Source: Candidatus Auribacterota bacterium (GTDB lineage: Bacteria; Auribacterota; Ancaeobacteria; Ancaeobacterales; Ancaeobacteraceae). Taken from it: 64,000 bases of DNA. Of the stretch, positions 8,830-17,776 are shown one piece after another (within the stretch, counting starts at the first letter, position 1; each line of letters begins with the position of its first letter). A model generated the notes under the pieces. It was given only the letters and a program-made list of their open reading frames with translations. It was not told where the DNA came from and did no database searches. The stretch covers positions 1 through 64,000 of the forward strand of contig JAKLEM010000007.1 of NCBI GenBank assembly GCA_022711655.1. The letters run 5' to 3'. Made by a program: the position numbers and the translations under genes.

Positions 8830-11800
8830 CTACCCGTTTTTCACCGGCGCCGGCGCTTTCGCCTTGCGGGCGGCCCGCCGTTCGCTGTATCCCTGCAGCA
8901 CCGTGTAGAAAACGGGGATGAACGGGACGGCGAGAAGCGTCGACGACAGCATCCCGCCGAAGACCACCGTGCCGATCGCCTGCTGGCTGGCCGCGCCCGC
9001 GCCGTCGGCCCACATCAGCGGCATCACGCCGAGGATGAACGCAAACGACGTCATAATGATGGGGCGGAAACGGCGTCTGGTCGCCTCCACTGCCGCTTCG
9101 GCGATCCCCATCCCCGACGCCCGCAGTTCGCGGGCGAACTCCACGATCAGGATCGCGTTCTTGCTGGCAAGGGCGATCATCAGGACCAGCCCCACCTGGG
9201 TATACAGGTTGTTGTCGAAGCCGCGCGCAAGCAGAGCGAGAAGGACGCCGCCGAGCGCCATCGGAACAACCAGGACCACGGCGGCGGGGCTCGTCCAGCT
9301 CTCATACTGCGCCGCGAGGACGAGGTAGACGAGGATGATCGACAGCGCGTAGATCACATACGCCTGCGCGCCGACCTGCTTCTCCTGGTAGGCGGTCGCG
9401 GTCCAGTCGTACTTGACCCCCAGCGGGAGGTTGCGCGCGGCGACCTGTTCCATCAGGTCGATCGCCTGCGTCGAGCTGAACCCGGACGCGGCGCCCCCAT
9501 ACACCGCCGCGGCAGGATAGAGGTTGTAGCGCGTCACCAGCTCGGACCCGAGCATCCGTTTCACGTCAAGCAGCGTCCCGAGCGGGACCATCTGGTCTTT
9601 CTTGTTGCGCACGTAGAGGTTCTTGATGTCGTCGGGTTTCAGCCGGAACGGGGCGTCGGCCTGCACATATACCTGGAAGACCTGGTTGAATTTATTGAAC
9701 AGGTTGACGTACGACGACCCCAGGTACGACTGGAGGGTATTGAAGACATCGTTGAGATCGAGATCGAGCGATTCGGCCTTGACGCGGTCGATGTCAAGAT
9801 ACAGCTGCGGGTTCTTGGCGCTGAAGGTGGTGTTGGCGCCGCGGAGACCGGTCTGGCTGTTGGCCGCCATGATGAGCCCGAGGGTCGACTTATACAGCTC
9901 GCCCAGCCCCATCGCGCCGCGGTCCTCGACCATCATCTGGAAACCGCTCGCCTGGCCGAGGCCGCGGATCGGCGGCGGGATCATCACGATGATCTGCGCG
10001 TCCTGCAGCTGCGAAAACGACCGGCGCAGCTGGGCGATGATCCGCGCCTGCGTCAGGTTCTTTCCGCGTTTTTCCCAATCCTGGTAGACCACGAAATTGG
10101 TGAAGGTATTTGCCAGGTTCGCCGAATCGAGCACGGAGAACCCGCCGATCGTCACCCACGAGTCGATCCCCGGCGTCTTTTTCAGGATAGCGTCCACCTG
10201 GGCGGACACGGCGCGGGCGCGCGGCTGCGACGCCCCCTCGGGAAGCCGCCCCATCACGATGCAGAACCCCTGGTCCTCGTCGGGCAGGAACCCGGTCGGG
10301 TGGATCGCAAACCCCCAGCCGGTCGCCGCGATGACCGCGGCGAACACCCCGATCATCGTCCAGGGCCGCCGGACCATCCAGGCCACGAGGCGGATATAGG
10401 CGGCCTCCACGAACCCGTACCCTTTGTTGAAATAGCGGTAGAACAGGTTCGGCGTCTTTTTCTCGAGCGGCCGCAAGTAGACGGCGCACTGCGCCGGCTT
10501 GAGCGTCAGTGCGTTCAACGCGCTGATAACCGCGGTCGACGCGATGACGAGGGCGAACTGCCGGAACAGCTGGCCGGTAATCCCCGGCAGGAACGCCGCG
10601 GGCAAGAAGACCGCCGTCAAAACGAGCGTGATCCCCATGACCGGGCCGGTCAGCTCGTTCATGGCCTTGATCGCCGCCTCTTTCGGGGACAACCCCTTTT
10701 CGACGTAATACGACGCGTTCTCCACGATGACGATGGCGTCGTCGACCACGATGCCGATCGCCAGGATGAGCGCAAAGAGCGTCATCAGGTTGACGCTGAA
10801 GCCGAGGAGCGCCATGGCGGCGAAAGCGCCGATGATCGTCACGGGCACCGTCGTCGCCGGGACCAGCGTCGCCCGCCAGTTCTGGAGGAAGACCATGATG
10901 ACGAGGAGGACCAGGATGCCGGCCTCGAAGAGCGTCTCGTATACGGCGTGGATCGCCTGGTTGACGAACCGGGTGGTGTCGTAGTGGATCGCATACTTCA
11001 TCCCCTCGGGGAAGTCGCGGCTCATCTCGGCCATCGCGGTGCGGCATGCGTTCGCCACGTCGACGGCGTTGGCGCCGGGAAGGGTATATATGATGATATG
11101 CCCCGCCTTATGGCCGGACATCTTCGAGAAGTTCATGAAATACTGCTGGCTCAGTTCGACGCGCGCGACGTCCCGCACCCGGACCATCTGGGCCGTCTGG
11201 TCGCGGGTGCTCCGAATGATGATATCCTCGAACTGCTTCACGTCCGAGAGGCGGCCGAGGGCATTGATCGTAAACTGGTACGACTGGTCCGCAGGGACCG
11301 GCGGGGTTCCCAGCTGTCCCGCGACGACCTGGATATTCTGGCTCTTGATCGCGTTGACCACGTCCAGCGTAGCGAGCTTGTAATCCTGGAGCTTGTTGGG
11401 GTCGAGCCACACCCGGATACTGTAGGGGCCTGCGCCCACCACCTTCACCTGGCCGACGCCCGGCAATCGCGCCAGCGGGTTCTGGACGTTGATGATCCCG
11501 TAATTGGCGAGGTACGTCTCGTCGTACCGGTCGTCCTCGGTATAGAGGTTGATCACCTGCAGGATGTCGGTGGAGACCTTCTTCACCGTGATCCCCTGCG
11601 CCTGGACGACGTCGGGGAGCTGGGCGAGCGCCCCGTTGACCATGTTCTGGACTAACGACAGGGCGGTATTCAAGTCGGTGCCGACGGCAAAGGTGACCGT
11701 CAGCGTGTAGCTGCCGTCGCTGCCGCTCGTGGAAGACATATAGATCGACTTCTCGACGCCGTTGACCGCCTGCTCGACCGGCACACCGACAGTCGCCGCG

Positions 11801-11973
11801 ATGACCTCCGCGCTGGCGCCGGGGTAGCGGGTCGTCACCTGGATCGTCGGCGGGACGATGTCGGGGTACTGCGCGATCGGAAGGTTGTAGAGCGCGACCA
11901 CCCCGAGGAGGATCGTGATGATGGCGATGACGTTGGCGAAGATGGGTCGTTCGACGAAAAACTTCGAGATCAT
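8830..11973 (-). CDS. RND efflux pump inner-membrane transporter (AcrB/MexB type)
   Basis: 1047 residues, the usual size of the HAE-1 family. The start FFVERPIFANVIAIITILLG is the first transmembrane helix, and GIVVDDAIVIVEN carries the paired aspartates of the TM4 proton relay. Two repeats of six transmembrane helices with large periplasmic porter and docking loops are apparent. It exports hydrophobic compounds using the proton gradient, with the adaptor and outer-membrane channel encoded immediately upstream. The start overlaps the adaptor stop by four bases (ATGA), indicating translational coupling. Substrates cannot be told from sequence. Confidence 0.96.
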   Translation of the reverse strand: MISKFFVERPIFANVIAIITILLGVVALYNLPIAQYPDIVPPTIQVTTRYPGASAEVIAATVGVPVEQAVNGVEKSIYMSSTSGSDGSYTLTVTFAVGTDLNTALSLVQNMVNGALAQLPDVVQAQGITVKKVSTDILQVINLYTEDDRYDETYLANYGIINVQNPLARLPGVGQVKVVGAGPYSIRVWLDPNKLQDYKLATLDVVNAIKSQNIQVVAGQLGTPPVPADQSYQFTINALGRLSDVKQFEDIIIRSTRDQTAQMVRVRDVARVELSQQYFMNFSKMSGHKAGHIIIYTLPGANAVDVANACRTAMAEMSRDFPEGMKYAIHYDTTRFVNQAIHAVYETLFEAGILVLLVIMVFLQNWRATLVPATTVPVTIIGAFAAMALLGFSVNLMTLFALILAIGIVVDDAIVIVENASYYVEKGLSPKEAAIKAMNELTGPVMGITLVLTAVFLPAAFLPGITGQLFRQFALVIASTAVISALNALTLKPAQCAVYLRPLEKKTPNLFYRYFNKGYGFVEAAYIRLVAWMVRRPWTMIGVFAAVIAATGWGFAIHPTGFLPDEDQGFCIVMGRLPEGASQPRARAVSAQVDAILKKTPGIDSWVTIGGFSVLDSANLANTFTNFVVYQDWEKRGKNLTQARIIAQLRRSFSQLQDAQIIVMIPPPIRGLGQASGFQMMVEDRGAMGLGELYKSTLGLIMAANSQTGLRGANTTFSAKNPQLYLDIDRVKAESLDLDLNDVFNTLQSYLGSSYVNLFNKFNQVFQVYVQADAPFRLKPDDIKNLYVRNKKDQMVPLGTLLDVKRMLGSELVTRYNLYPAAAVYGGAASGFSSTQAIDLMEQVAARNLPLGVKYDWTATAYQEKQVGAQAYVIYALSIILVYLVLAAQYESWTSPAAVVLVVPMALGGVLLALLARGFDNNLYTQVGLVLMIALASKNAILIVEFARELRASGMGIAEAAVEATRRRFRPIIMTSFAFILGVMPLMWADGAGAASQQAIGTVVFGGMLSSTLLAVPFIPVFYTVLQGYSERRAARKAKAPAPVKNG

Positions 11974-13151
11974 TTCTTCTGCTCCCCTGCCGGGGCCGGC
12001 GCCGGGACCGCGCCCGCGGCGGCCGCTGCCTCGACCGGCGCGACGACCCGGCCGGGGACGGCATACATGATACCGTCAACGATCACCGATTCATCCCCCT
12101 TCAGCCCGGAGACCGCCACGCGCATCTTCCCCTGCTGCGAACCCAACTCGATCCCGCGCCGCTGGACCATATTCTTCTCGTCGACGATGTAGACATACGG
12201 CCCCATCTGGTCGTACCCGATCGACGTCTCCGGTATCAGGATCGCGGGGACATCTGAGCGGACCGGCAGCCGGATACGGGCGAAGAGCCCCGGGAGTATC
12301 TTGTAGTCGGCATTCTCGAATACCCCGCGCAGGAGGAGCGTTCCCGTCGTCGGGTCGACAGTGATCGCGGCAAAATCGAGGAAGCCTTCATACGGATACC
12401 CCTCATCGTTGGCGAGCCCCAGGAAGACCGGCATCTTCCACTTGCTTGGGGATATCCCGTCATGCGGATTGCCCTCCTGCCGCGCACGCAGGAGATCGCG
12501 CTCGTTGATCGTGAAATAGACGTAGATCGGCCTGATCTGATTGATCTCGGCGAGGACGGTGTCCTCGCCGGCCCCGACGAGGTTGCCCGGGTCCTTCAGC
12601 CGGCGGTCGACCCGGCCGTCGAACGGCGCGATGACGTTCGTATAATCGAGGTTGAGTTTCGCCAGGTCGCGGTTCGCCTCGTCCGCCATCACCGCCGCCT
12701 GCGCACCGTCCCGCTGATAACGCCACTTATCGACGTCCGTCTGCGACGCCGCCGCCTGTTTCGCGAGGCCGGTGTACCGGTCAAACTCGGTCTGCGCGTG
12801 CTCGAGGACCGCCTTGTCTGCAAGGATCTGCGCCTCGGCCGCCTTCAGCTTCGCCTCATAGGTATCCTGCTCTATCAGGAAAAGCGGCTGGTCCTTCTTG
12901 ACGATGTCGCCGTCCTGGAAAAAGACCTTCTCGAGATACCCTTCGACGCGCGCCCGGAGCTTGACCGTGTTGATCGCCGCCGTGTTCCCGGTGAATTCAA
13001 GGTAGTCGGTGATCTTCTCCTGAAGCGGCTTGCTCACGGTGACCTTCGGCGGCGGCGGCGCCTTGTACTCGTTGCGGCCGCATGAGACGGCGACAAATCC
13101 AAGCGACACGATCATTAACGCATAGACACATGCCCGTATATGCTTTTTCAT
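11970..13151 (-). CDS. RND efflux periplasmic adaptor lipoprotein (AcrA/MexA type)
   Basis: 393 residues from the ATG at 13151 (GGAGG just upstream; a TTG one codon earlier is less likely). Lipoprotein signal with lipobox VSC near residue 24, then a membrane-fusion protein: lipoyl halves around KLRARVEGYLEKVFFQDGD and VIAPFDGRVDRRLKDPGN flanking a coiled-coil hairpin, and beta-barrel and membrane-proximal domains near the C-terminus. The tail is Ala/Pro-rich. It links the AcrB-type pump to the outer-membrane factor. Second gene of a three-gene operon. Confidence 0.95.
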   Translation of the reverse strand: MKKHIRACVYALMIVSLGFVAVSCGRNEYKAPPPPKVTVSKPLQEKITDYLEFTGNTAAINTVKLRARVEGYLEKVFFQDGDIVKKDQPLFLIEQDTYEAKLKAAEAQILADKAVLEHAQTEFDRYTGLAKQAAASQTDVDKWRYQRDGAQAAVMADEANRDLAKLNLDYTNVIAPFDGRVDRRLKDPGNLVGAGEDTVLAEINQIRPIYVYFTINERDLLRARQEGNPHDGISPSKWKMPVFLGLANDEGYPYEGFLDFAAITVDPTTGTLLLRGVFENADYKILPGLFARIRLPVRSDVPAILIPETSIGYDQMGPYVYIVDEKNMVQRRGIELGSQQGKMRVAVSGLKGDESVIVDGIMYAVPGRVVAPVEAAAAAGAVPAPAPAGEQKK

Positions 13152-13170
13152 CAAACCTCCATACGCAAAG

Positions 13171-13222
13171 TGTCATCCTGAGGAACCCTGAGCGACAGCG
13201 CGAAGAGCAGCAAAGGATGACA
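13171..13222. repeat. TGTCATCCT / AGGATGACA inverted-repeat element
   Basis: A 52-bp element bounded by perfect 9-bp inverted repeats TGTCATCCT (13171-13179) and AGGATGACA (13214-13222). It lies in the 83-nt gap between the outer-membrane factor and adaptor genes. Elements starting TGTCATCCTGAG are widespread intergenic palindromes in bacterial genomes. In the mRNA it would form a hairpin between the two cistrons. No second copy was seen in the window. Confidence 0.6.
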
Positions 13223-13234
13223 GATTAATCAGAA

Positions 13235-14854
13235 CTATAGATCCGGCAGACGCACCGGCGGCGCCTTCTTCTCGCCGGTCTCCGATGCGTACGCCTCGTG
13301 CTTCAGCAGGCCGCCCCAGTAGGTGCGTTTCTTCATTTCTTCCTGAACGGACGCGGGAACGAAATCTTTGCCTTCGCGGATCTCCCACCCGCCGCCAAGG
13401 GCGCGGTAGATGGTCACCAGGTTCTGCGAAATATCCCCCTGCGTCGTCGCCAGGTTGTTCTGCTGTTCCAGGAGCCCCTGCTCCGCCGTGAGGACGGTGG
13501 TAAAATCGGTCATCCCCTGCTGGTACTGTATGGTCGCGAGGTCCAGCGAACGTTTGGCGGCGGCGACGCTGCGCTCGAGGCACGCGGCGCGGCGCTGAGA
13601 GTTCACGAACGAAACCAGGGCGTCCTCCACCTCGCGCTGAGCCTGCAGCACCGCGTTCTGATAGGTCAGCATCGCTTCCTGGAACCTGGCGTCCTGCACG
13701 CGGACGTTGTTGATAATGCGGCCGTAATTGAGGATATTCCACTGGAACGAGGGGCCCATGGCGCCGGCGCGGCTCGAGGCGTGCCACATGTCCGAAAGCT
13801 GGTACGGCCCGACGTTACTTGCCGCGTAGCCGAAGTTGCCGGTCAGCGAGAATGCCGGAAGGAGGTCGGCCTTGGCGATCCCGATCTGAGCGCACTGCGC
13901 TGCCGCCTTATACTCGGCGCTGCGGACGTCGGGACGGCGGCGCAACAGGTCGGCCGGGATCCCGACCGCAACCTCTTTTGGCGGCTCCGGTATCCGGGCG
14001 ATACTCGTGCCGATCAGGCCGGCCATGTCGTGCGGCGCAGCTCCGAGCAGGATCGACAGGAGGTTCTGCGACTGCTGAAGCTGGGTTTCCAGCGACGGGA
14101 TGTCGGCCTGCGTGCTCGCCAGGACGGTCTTGGCCTGCTGCACGTCGCGTTCCGATGTCGTGCCGCCGGCGAACCGCTCCTCGGCAATCTTGAGGCTGCC
14201 TTCCTGCACCCTGACGTTCGACCGCGCGATCTCCAGGCGCTTCTCGATCGTCCGTATGGAAACATAGGTGCTCGCCACATCGGCGGTAAGCGTCACCAGC
14301 GTATTGTCGTAGTCGGCCACGCTCGCCATCAGCGCCGCATCGGCGGATTCGATCCCCCTGCTGAATTTCCCCCAGAAGTCGACCTCCCAGCTCGCCTGCC
14401 CTCCAATAGAGCACTGCGTCCTGTTCAGAGAGGGCGCCGACATCCCCTGCGGCGTCGCCGGGCTCAGGCGGTCTTTTTCAAACGAGGCGACTGCCTGCTG
14501 CGTCTGCGGAAACCACTTTCCCACCGCGACCCCCAGCTGGGCCCTCGCCTGCAGGACGCGCGTCCCCGCCGCGCGCAGCGAAAGGTTCTCGGCGTAGGCC
14601 TTGTTCACCAGGCCGTCGAGGACGGGGTCGTTGAAGGCGGCCCACCAGGTGCGGTAGTCTGCGGCGCCCGTCTTAAGCCCCTTATCGCCCTTCTCCATCC
14701 AGTCTTTCGAGAGCGTCGCGGGCGCGGTCTTGTAATCGGGGCCGATGCGGAAAAGACAGCCGGTTGAGAATGTAAGAAGGGGGATCAGAAAGAGGGCGCA
14801 GCAAAGACGGCGGCCGGCGCCGTTTGCCGTTACGCTGAAGCTGTCTGGTGCCAT
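13235..14854 (-). CDS. Outer-membrane efflux channel lipoprotein (OprM/NodT type)
   Basis: 539 residues from the ATG at 14854. The preceding GAGGAG and a promoter ending at 14904 favour this start over the ATG at 14947, which would lie upstream of that promoter. A lipoprotein signal (lipobox TGC near residue 30) is followed by GPDYKTAPATL and two outer-membrane efflux repeats, with long helices around YVSIRTIEKRLEIARSNV and the second repeat near residues 330-490. It forms the trimeric beta-barrel/tunnel for the RND pump encoded downstream. First gene of the operon. Confidence 0.94.
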   Translation of the reverse strand: MAPDSFSVTANGAGRRLCCALFLIPLLTFSTGCLFRIGPDYKTAPATLSKDWMEKGDKGLKTGAADYRTWWAAFNDPVLDGLVNKAYAENLSLRAAGTRVLQARAQLGVAVGKWFPQTQQAVASFEKDRLSPATPQGMSAPSLNRTQCSIGGQASWEVDFWGKFSRGIESADAALMASVADYDNTLVTLTADVASTYVSIRTIEKRLEIARSNVRVQEGSLKIAEERFAGGTTSERDVQQAKTVLASTQADIPSLETQLQQSQNLLSILLGAAPHDMAGLIGTSIARIPEPPKEVAVGIPADLLRRRPDVRSAEYKAAAQCAQIGIAKADLLPAFSLTGNFGYAASNVGPYQLSDMWHASSRAGAMGPSFQWNILNYGRIINNVRVQDARFQEAMLTYQNAVLQAQREVEDALVSFVNSQRRAACLERSVAAAKRSLDLATIQYQQGMTDFTTVLTAEQGLLEQQNNLATTQGDISQNLVTIYRALGGGWEIREGKDFVPASVQEEMKKRTYWGGLLKHEAYASETGEKKAPPVRLPDL

Positions 14855-14903
14855 AGGCTCCTCATGGGACGAGTTCGTCATGCAGCTGAATCTGGACGGA
14901 CAG

Positions 14904-14932
14904 AGAGTACTAAAATCTTCTCGCAGAATCAA
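14904..14932 (-). promoter_or_regulatory. Candidate promoter of the efflux operon
   Basis: Minus strand TTGATT (14932-14927), 17-nt spacer, TACTCT (14909-14904). The -10 is weak, but spacing and placement about 50 nt before the ATG at 14854 fit. No repressor gene of the TetR or MarR type lies nearby. Confidence 0.5.
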
Positions 14933-15029
14933 TCTCTTTCCCACCATAGCTCCACGGCGCCGCTAAAAAAGCTTATGTAATAGGCCGCTTCTATATTACT
15001 ATGGCGTGACACATACGAAAGGAGCTCCT

Positions 15030-15620
15030 ATGAAGAACCTGAAACGGGCGATCCTCGCATCACTCATCCTTGCGGCATGCTGCGCCACCGGCGCCGACGC
15101 GGCCGGGGATTTCACGGCCGACATGACCACCGACGCGGGCGGCAGCGTCTTCACCGGCAAGCTGTACGTGTCCAAAGACAAGATGCGGATGGAGATGCCG
15201 ATGGCGGTCACGATAACCCGCATCGACACGAAGAAAGTATTCATCCTGATGCCCGAGCAGAAGATGTACATGGAACAGCCGTTCGACCCGAGAAAAACCG
15301 TCGGCGCGGCGGACAAGGTCCCCGGCGAGACGAAACGCGAGCCGCTCGGCGAAGAACCGGTCGGCGGCGTTCCCGCGGACAAATACCGTATCAGCTACAC
15401 CCTCAACGGCGAGACAAGCGCCGTCATCCAATGGGTTGACAAGAAGACAGGCGTCGCCCTCAAGACGGCCGCCGAGGACGGGAGCTGGCAGATGGAGCTG
15501 AGCAATGTCAAGACGGGCCCGCTCGACGGCTCGCTGTTCGAGATCCCCGCTGACTACACCGCGCTCCCCAGCATGCCCGGGATGACGGACATGCAGGACG
15601 AGGAGAGGGCTGAACGGTAA
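15030..15620 (+). CDS. Secreted DUF4412-like protein
   Basis: 196 residues from the ATG at 15030 (AGGAG upstream; the ATG at 15006 lacks one). N-terminal signal peptide (AILASLILAACCATGADA), then a beta-rich domain with FTGKLYVSKDKMRMEM and VFILMPEQKMYME, characteristic of the DUF4412/LolA-like group of periplasmic proteins. The function is not established; the fold suggests lipid or hydrophobic ligand handling. It starts a two-gene plus-strand unit with the MBL-fold protein 21 nt downstream, diverging from the efflux operon. Confidence 0.8.
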   Translation: MKNLKRAILASLILAACCATGADAAGDFTADMTTDAGGSVFTGKLYVSKDKMRMEMPMAVTITRIDTKKVFILMPEQKMYMEQPFDPRKTVGAADKVPGETKREPLGEEPVGGVPADKYRISYTLNGETSAVIQWVDKKTGVALKTAAEDGSWQMELSNVKTGPLDGSLFEIPADYTALPSMPGMTDMQDEERAER

Positions 15621-15641
15621 GAGAGAATAAGAAACCCGAAT

Positions 15642-16940
15642 ATGAAATTAACGATCCATCGAGAAGCGCTCGGGATCGGCGGCGGCTGCGTCGAACTGAG
15701 CTCTGAAAAGACGCGTATCCTTATCGACTTCGGGATGCCGCCCGCCGACGGCAAGCGCGAACCGTTCGATACGAAGCTCCTCGAAGGCAAGACCGTCGCG
15801 GAGCTCAAAGGATCGGGGCTCCTCCCCAACATCCAGGGCCTGTATAACGACGAACCCAGGGGCGTGGACGCGATCCTTATCTCGCGCTCCAGCCGGGACT
15901 ATTACGGGCTGCTCGGCTACGTTAATCCTGACATACCGGTCTATATGAGCTGCGGCATCAAGGCGCTGATCGACGCATCGAACATATTCATACACAACCG
16001 GCCTGGGCGGATACACGCACAGATCATCAAGGGCCGGAGGCCGTTCAAGATCGGCGATCTCACCGTCACCCCCTATCTCGCGGACGATTCGGGCGCCGGC
16101 GCTCAGGCGTTCCTTATCGAGGCCGGCGGCAAGCGCCTCTTTTATTCCGGCGATATCAGGGGGCACGGCAAAAAAGGGGTCCTCTTCCGAACTATCTTTG
16201 AAAGGCCGCCCGAGAATATCGACTGCCTTCTGCTGGGAGGAGCAATGCGGGGAACAGACGAGCAGGCGTACAAAAATGAAGCCGCCGTCAAACGACGGAT
16301 CGAGGAGATACTGAGGGCGAACGTCAGCATCGTCCTCATCTGCTGCTCATCTCAGGATATCGACAGGCTGGCATCGGCATACCGGGCATGCCAGAAGGCC
16401 GGCCGGACATTCGTCATCGATCTCCACACCGCGTTCATCCTGAGCAAGCTCGGCAAAGACTCGGCGGGGCTCCCGCAGCCGGACGGCAAGAATGTCCGCA
16501 TCAAGTTCGTCAACACCCAGGCGGAGAGCTTGAAGGATGCCGGCTACCGAGATCTCCTCTTTGTCTACAACAAGAGCAAGATCGAGTTCTTCAAGATAAA
16601 TGAAGAAAAACATAAAATGCTGATGCTGGTGCGGGATACCGGCTCATTTCCTGTTATACCCAAGGAACTCGAAGAAACGAAGGGCGCGAAGCTGATATAT
16701 TCGATGTGCGAGAAAAGCCTGACCGGAGAATTTCGGGCAAGCTGCGACAGGCGCGGCATCGAGATAGAACAGGTCCATACCTGCGGCAGCGACACCATCG
16801 ATGATCTGAAGGCGTTCGTCGAGGTGTTAAAACCAAAAACGCTGCTCCCGATGGATGCGTTCGGTCCGGAACAGTACAGCGAGGCATTCGCCGGAGCGGA
16901 TGTTAAAGTTTTGCAGGAAGGCCGGACGTTCACGCTGTAA
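15642..16940 (+). CDS. Metallo-beta-lactamase/RNase J-fold protein lacking metal ligands
   Basis: 432 residues, collinear with the MBL-fold exonuclease/RNase J-like family. The fold is recognisable from FLIEAGGKRLFYSGDIRGHG (about 157-176), but the metal-binding residues are gone. The HxHxDH block reads SRSSRDYY (81-88), the second histidine motif reads ADDS (147-150), and the late histidine of the I-H-T/A-F motif is Asp405 in MDAF. Catalysis by the usual two-zinc mechanism is therefore unlikely. It may be a structural or nucleic-acid-binding pseudoenzyme. The reading frame is intact over its whole length, which argues against a decayed gene. Confidence 0.85.
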   Translation: MKLTIHREALGIGGGCVELSSEKTRILIDFGMPPADGKREPFDTKLLEGKTVAELKGSGLLPNIQGLYNDEPRGVDAILISRSSRDYYGLLGYVNPDIPVYMSCGIKALIDASNIFIHNRPGRIHAQIIKGRRPFKIGDLTVTPYLADDSGAGAQAFLIEAGGKRLFYSGDIRGHGKKGVLFRTIFERPPENIDCLLLGGAMRGTDEQAYKNEAAVKRRIEEILRANVSIVLICCSSQDIDRLASAYRACQKAGRTFVIDLHTAFILSKLGKDSAGLPQPDGKNVRIKFVNTQAESLKDAGYRDLLFVYNKSKIEFFKINEEKHKMLMLVRDTGSFPVIPKELEETKGAKLIYSMCEKSLTGEFRASCDRRGIEIEQVHTCGSDTIDDLKAFVEVLKPKTLLPMDAFGPEQYSEAFAGADVKVLQEGRTFTL

Positions 16941-16981
16941 GCTTGCGCGTGCAGCACGACCGGCGCGCGCATGGGCCCTCC

Positions 16982-17776
16982 CTATCTCAGCATCCTCTTT
17001 TTCATCCCCGCGATACCGAGGTATGTGCACACGACGGCGATGGCGAGAAGGCCGATGAGCTGGAACGCCTGCAAAGAATGGAATTTGCCGAGCGCCAGGC
17101 CGCGGACGGCGCTGACCAGGAACGTCAGCGGCAGCGCGTTCGCCAGATGCTGCGCCCACCCCGGCAGCGACGTCAGAGGAAAAAAGACGCCGCTGAAGAG
17201 GAACATCGGCGTGATGAACAGGAAGACGGGGAAGTTGAACATCTCGATGTTCTTGACCACCGCGGTGAAACACATCCCCAGCCCGGAGAACGCGAGCCCC
17301 GCCAGGAATGCGACCGGCAGGATCGCCAGCGCCGCCGCCAGCGGGATCAGCCCCCACGCCACGGCGATGGCGAGCATGATCGCGCCAGCGAACAGCGACT
17401 TGGTCGCGCCCCAGGCGATCTCGCCGAGGATGACGTCCTCGAGCGAGAGCGGCGTCGAGAGGATCGCGGCGAAGGTCTTCTGATAGTACATCCTCACGAA
17501 AGAAGCGTAGGTGGTCTCAAAAAAGCCGTGGTTCATGATCGCCGTCGCAACGAGCCCGGGCGCGATGAACGTGAGATACGGGACCGCAGCCCCCTCGAAC
17601 TGAACATCCTTGACCAGGCTCCCCAGCCCCACGCCGAACGCCAGCAGGTAGAGCAGCGGCTCCAGGAGCGGCGGAATGAAGTTGATCTTCCAGGTCTGGC
17701 GGTAGACGTCGAAGTTCCTCTGCCACACGCGCCACGCGCGCCAGCTGCAATTTTTCAGTATCGCTTTCATGATCAT
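16982..17776 (-). CDS. ABC-2 type transporter permease (NodJ-like)
   Basis: 264 residues from the ATG at 17776, which overlaps the ATPase stop by four bases (ATGA). Six predicted membrane segments; the ABC-2 signature region is around MFLFSGVFFPLTSLPGWAQ. It pairs with the ATPase encoded immediately upstream to form an exporter of the DrrB/NodJ class, which handle drugs, lipids or polysaccharides. The substrate is unknown. Last gene of the ABC-F, ATPase, permease operon. Confidence 0.92.
   Translation of the reverse strand: MIMKAILKNCSWRAWRVWQRNFDVYRQTWKINFIPPLLEPLLYLLAFGVGLGSLVKDVQFEGAAVPYLTFIAPGLVATAIMNHGFFETTYASFVRMYYQKTFAAILSTPLSLEDVILGEIAWGATKSLFAGAIMLAIAVAWGLIPLAAALAILPVAFLAGLAFSGLGMCFTAVVKNIEMFNFPVFLFITPMFLFSGVFFPLTSLPGWAQHLANALPLTFLVSAVRGLALGKFHSLQAFQLIGLLAIAVVCTYLGIAGMKKRMLR

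Noticed and set aside
8770-11655. 961-codon open frame on the plus strand opposite the AcrB-type gene
   Set aside because: It is an antisense shadow of a gene with clear RND motifs; high G+C leaves antisense frames open, and its translation is low-complexity, rich in Arg, Asp and His.
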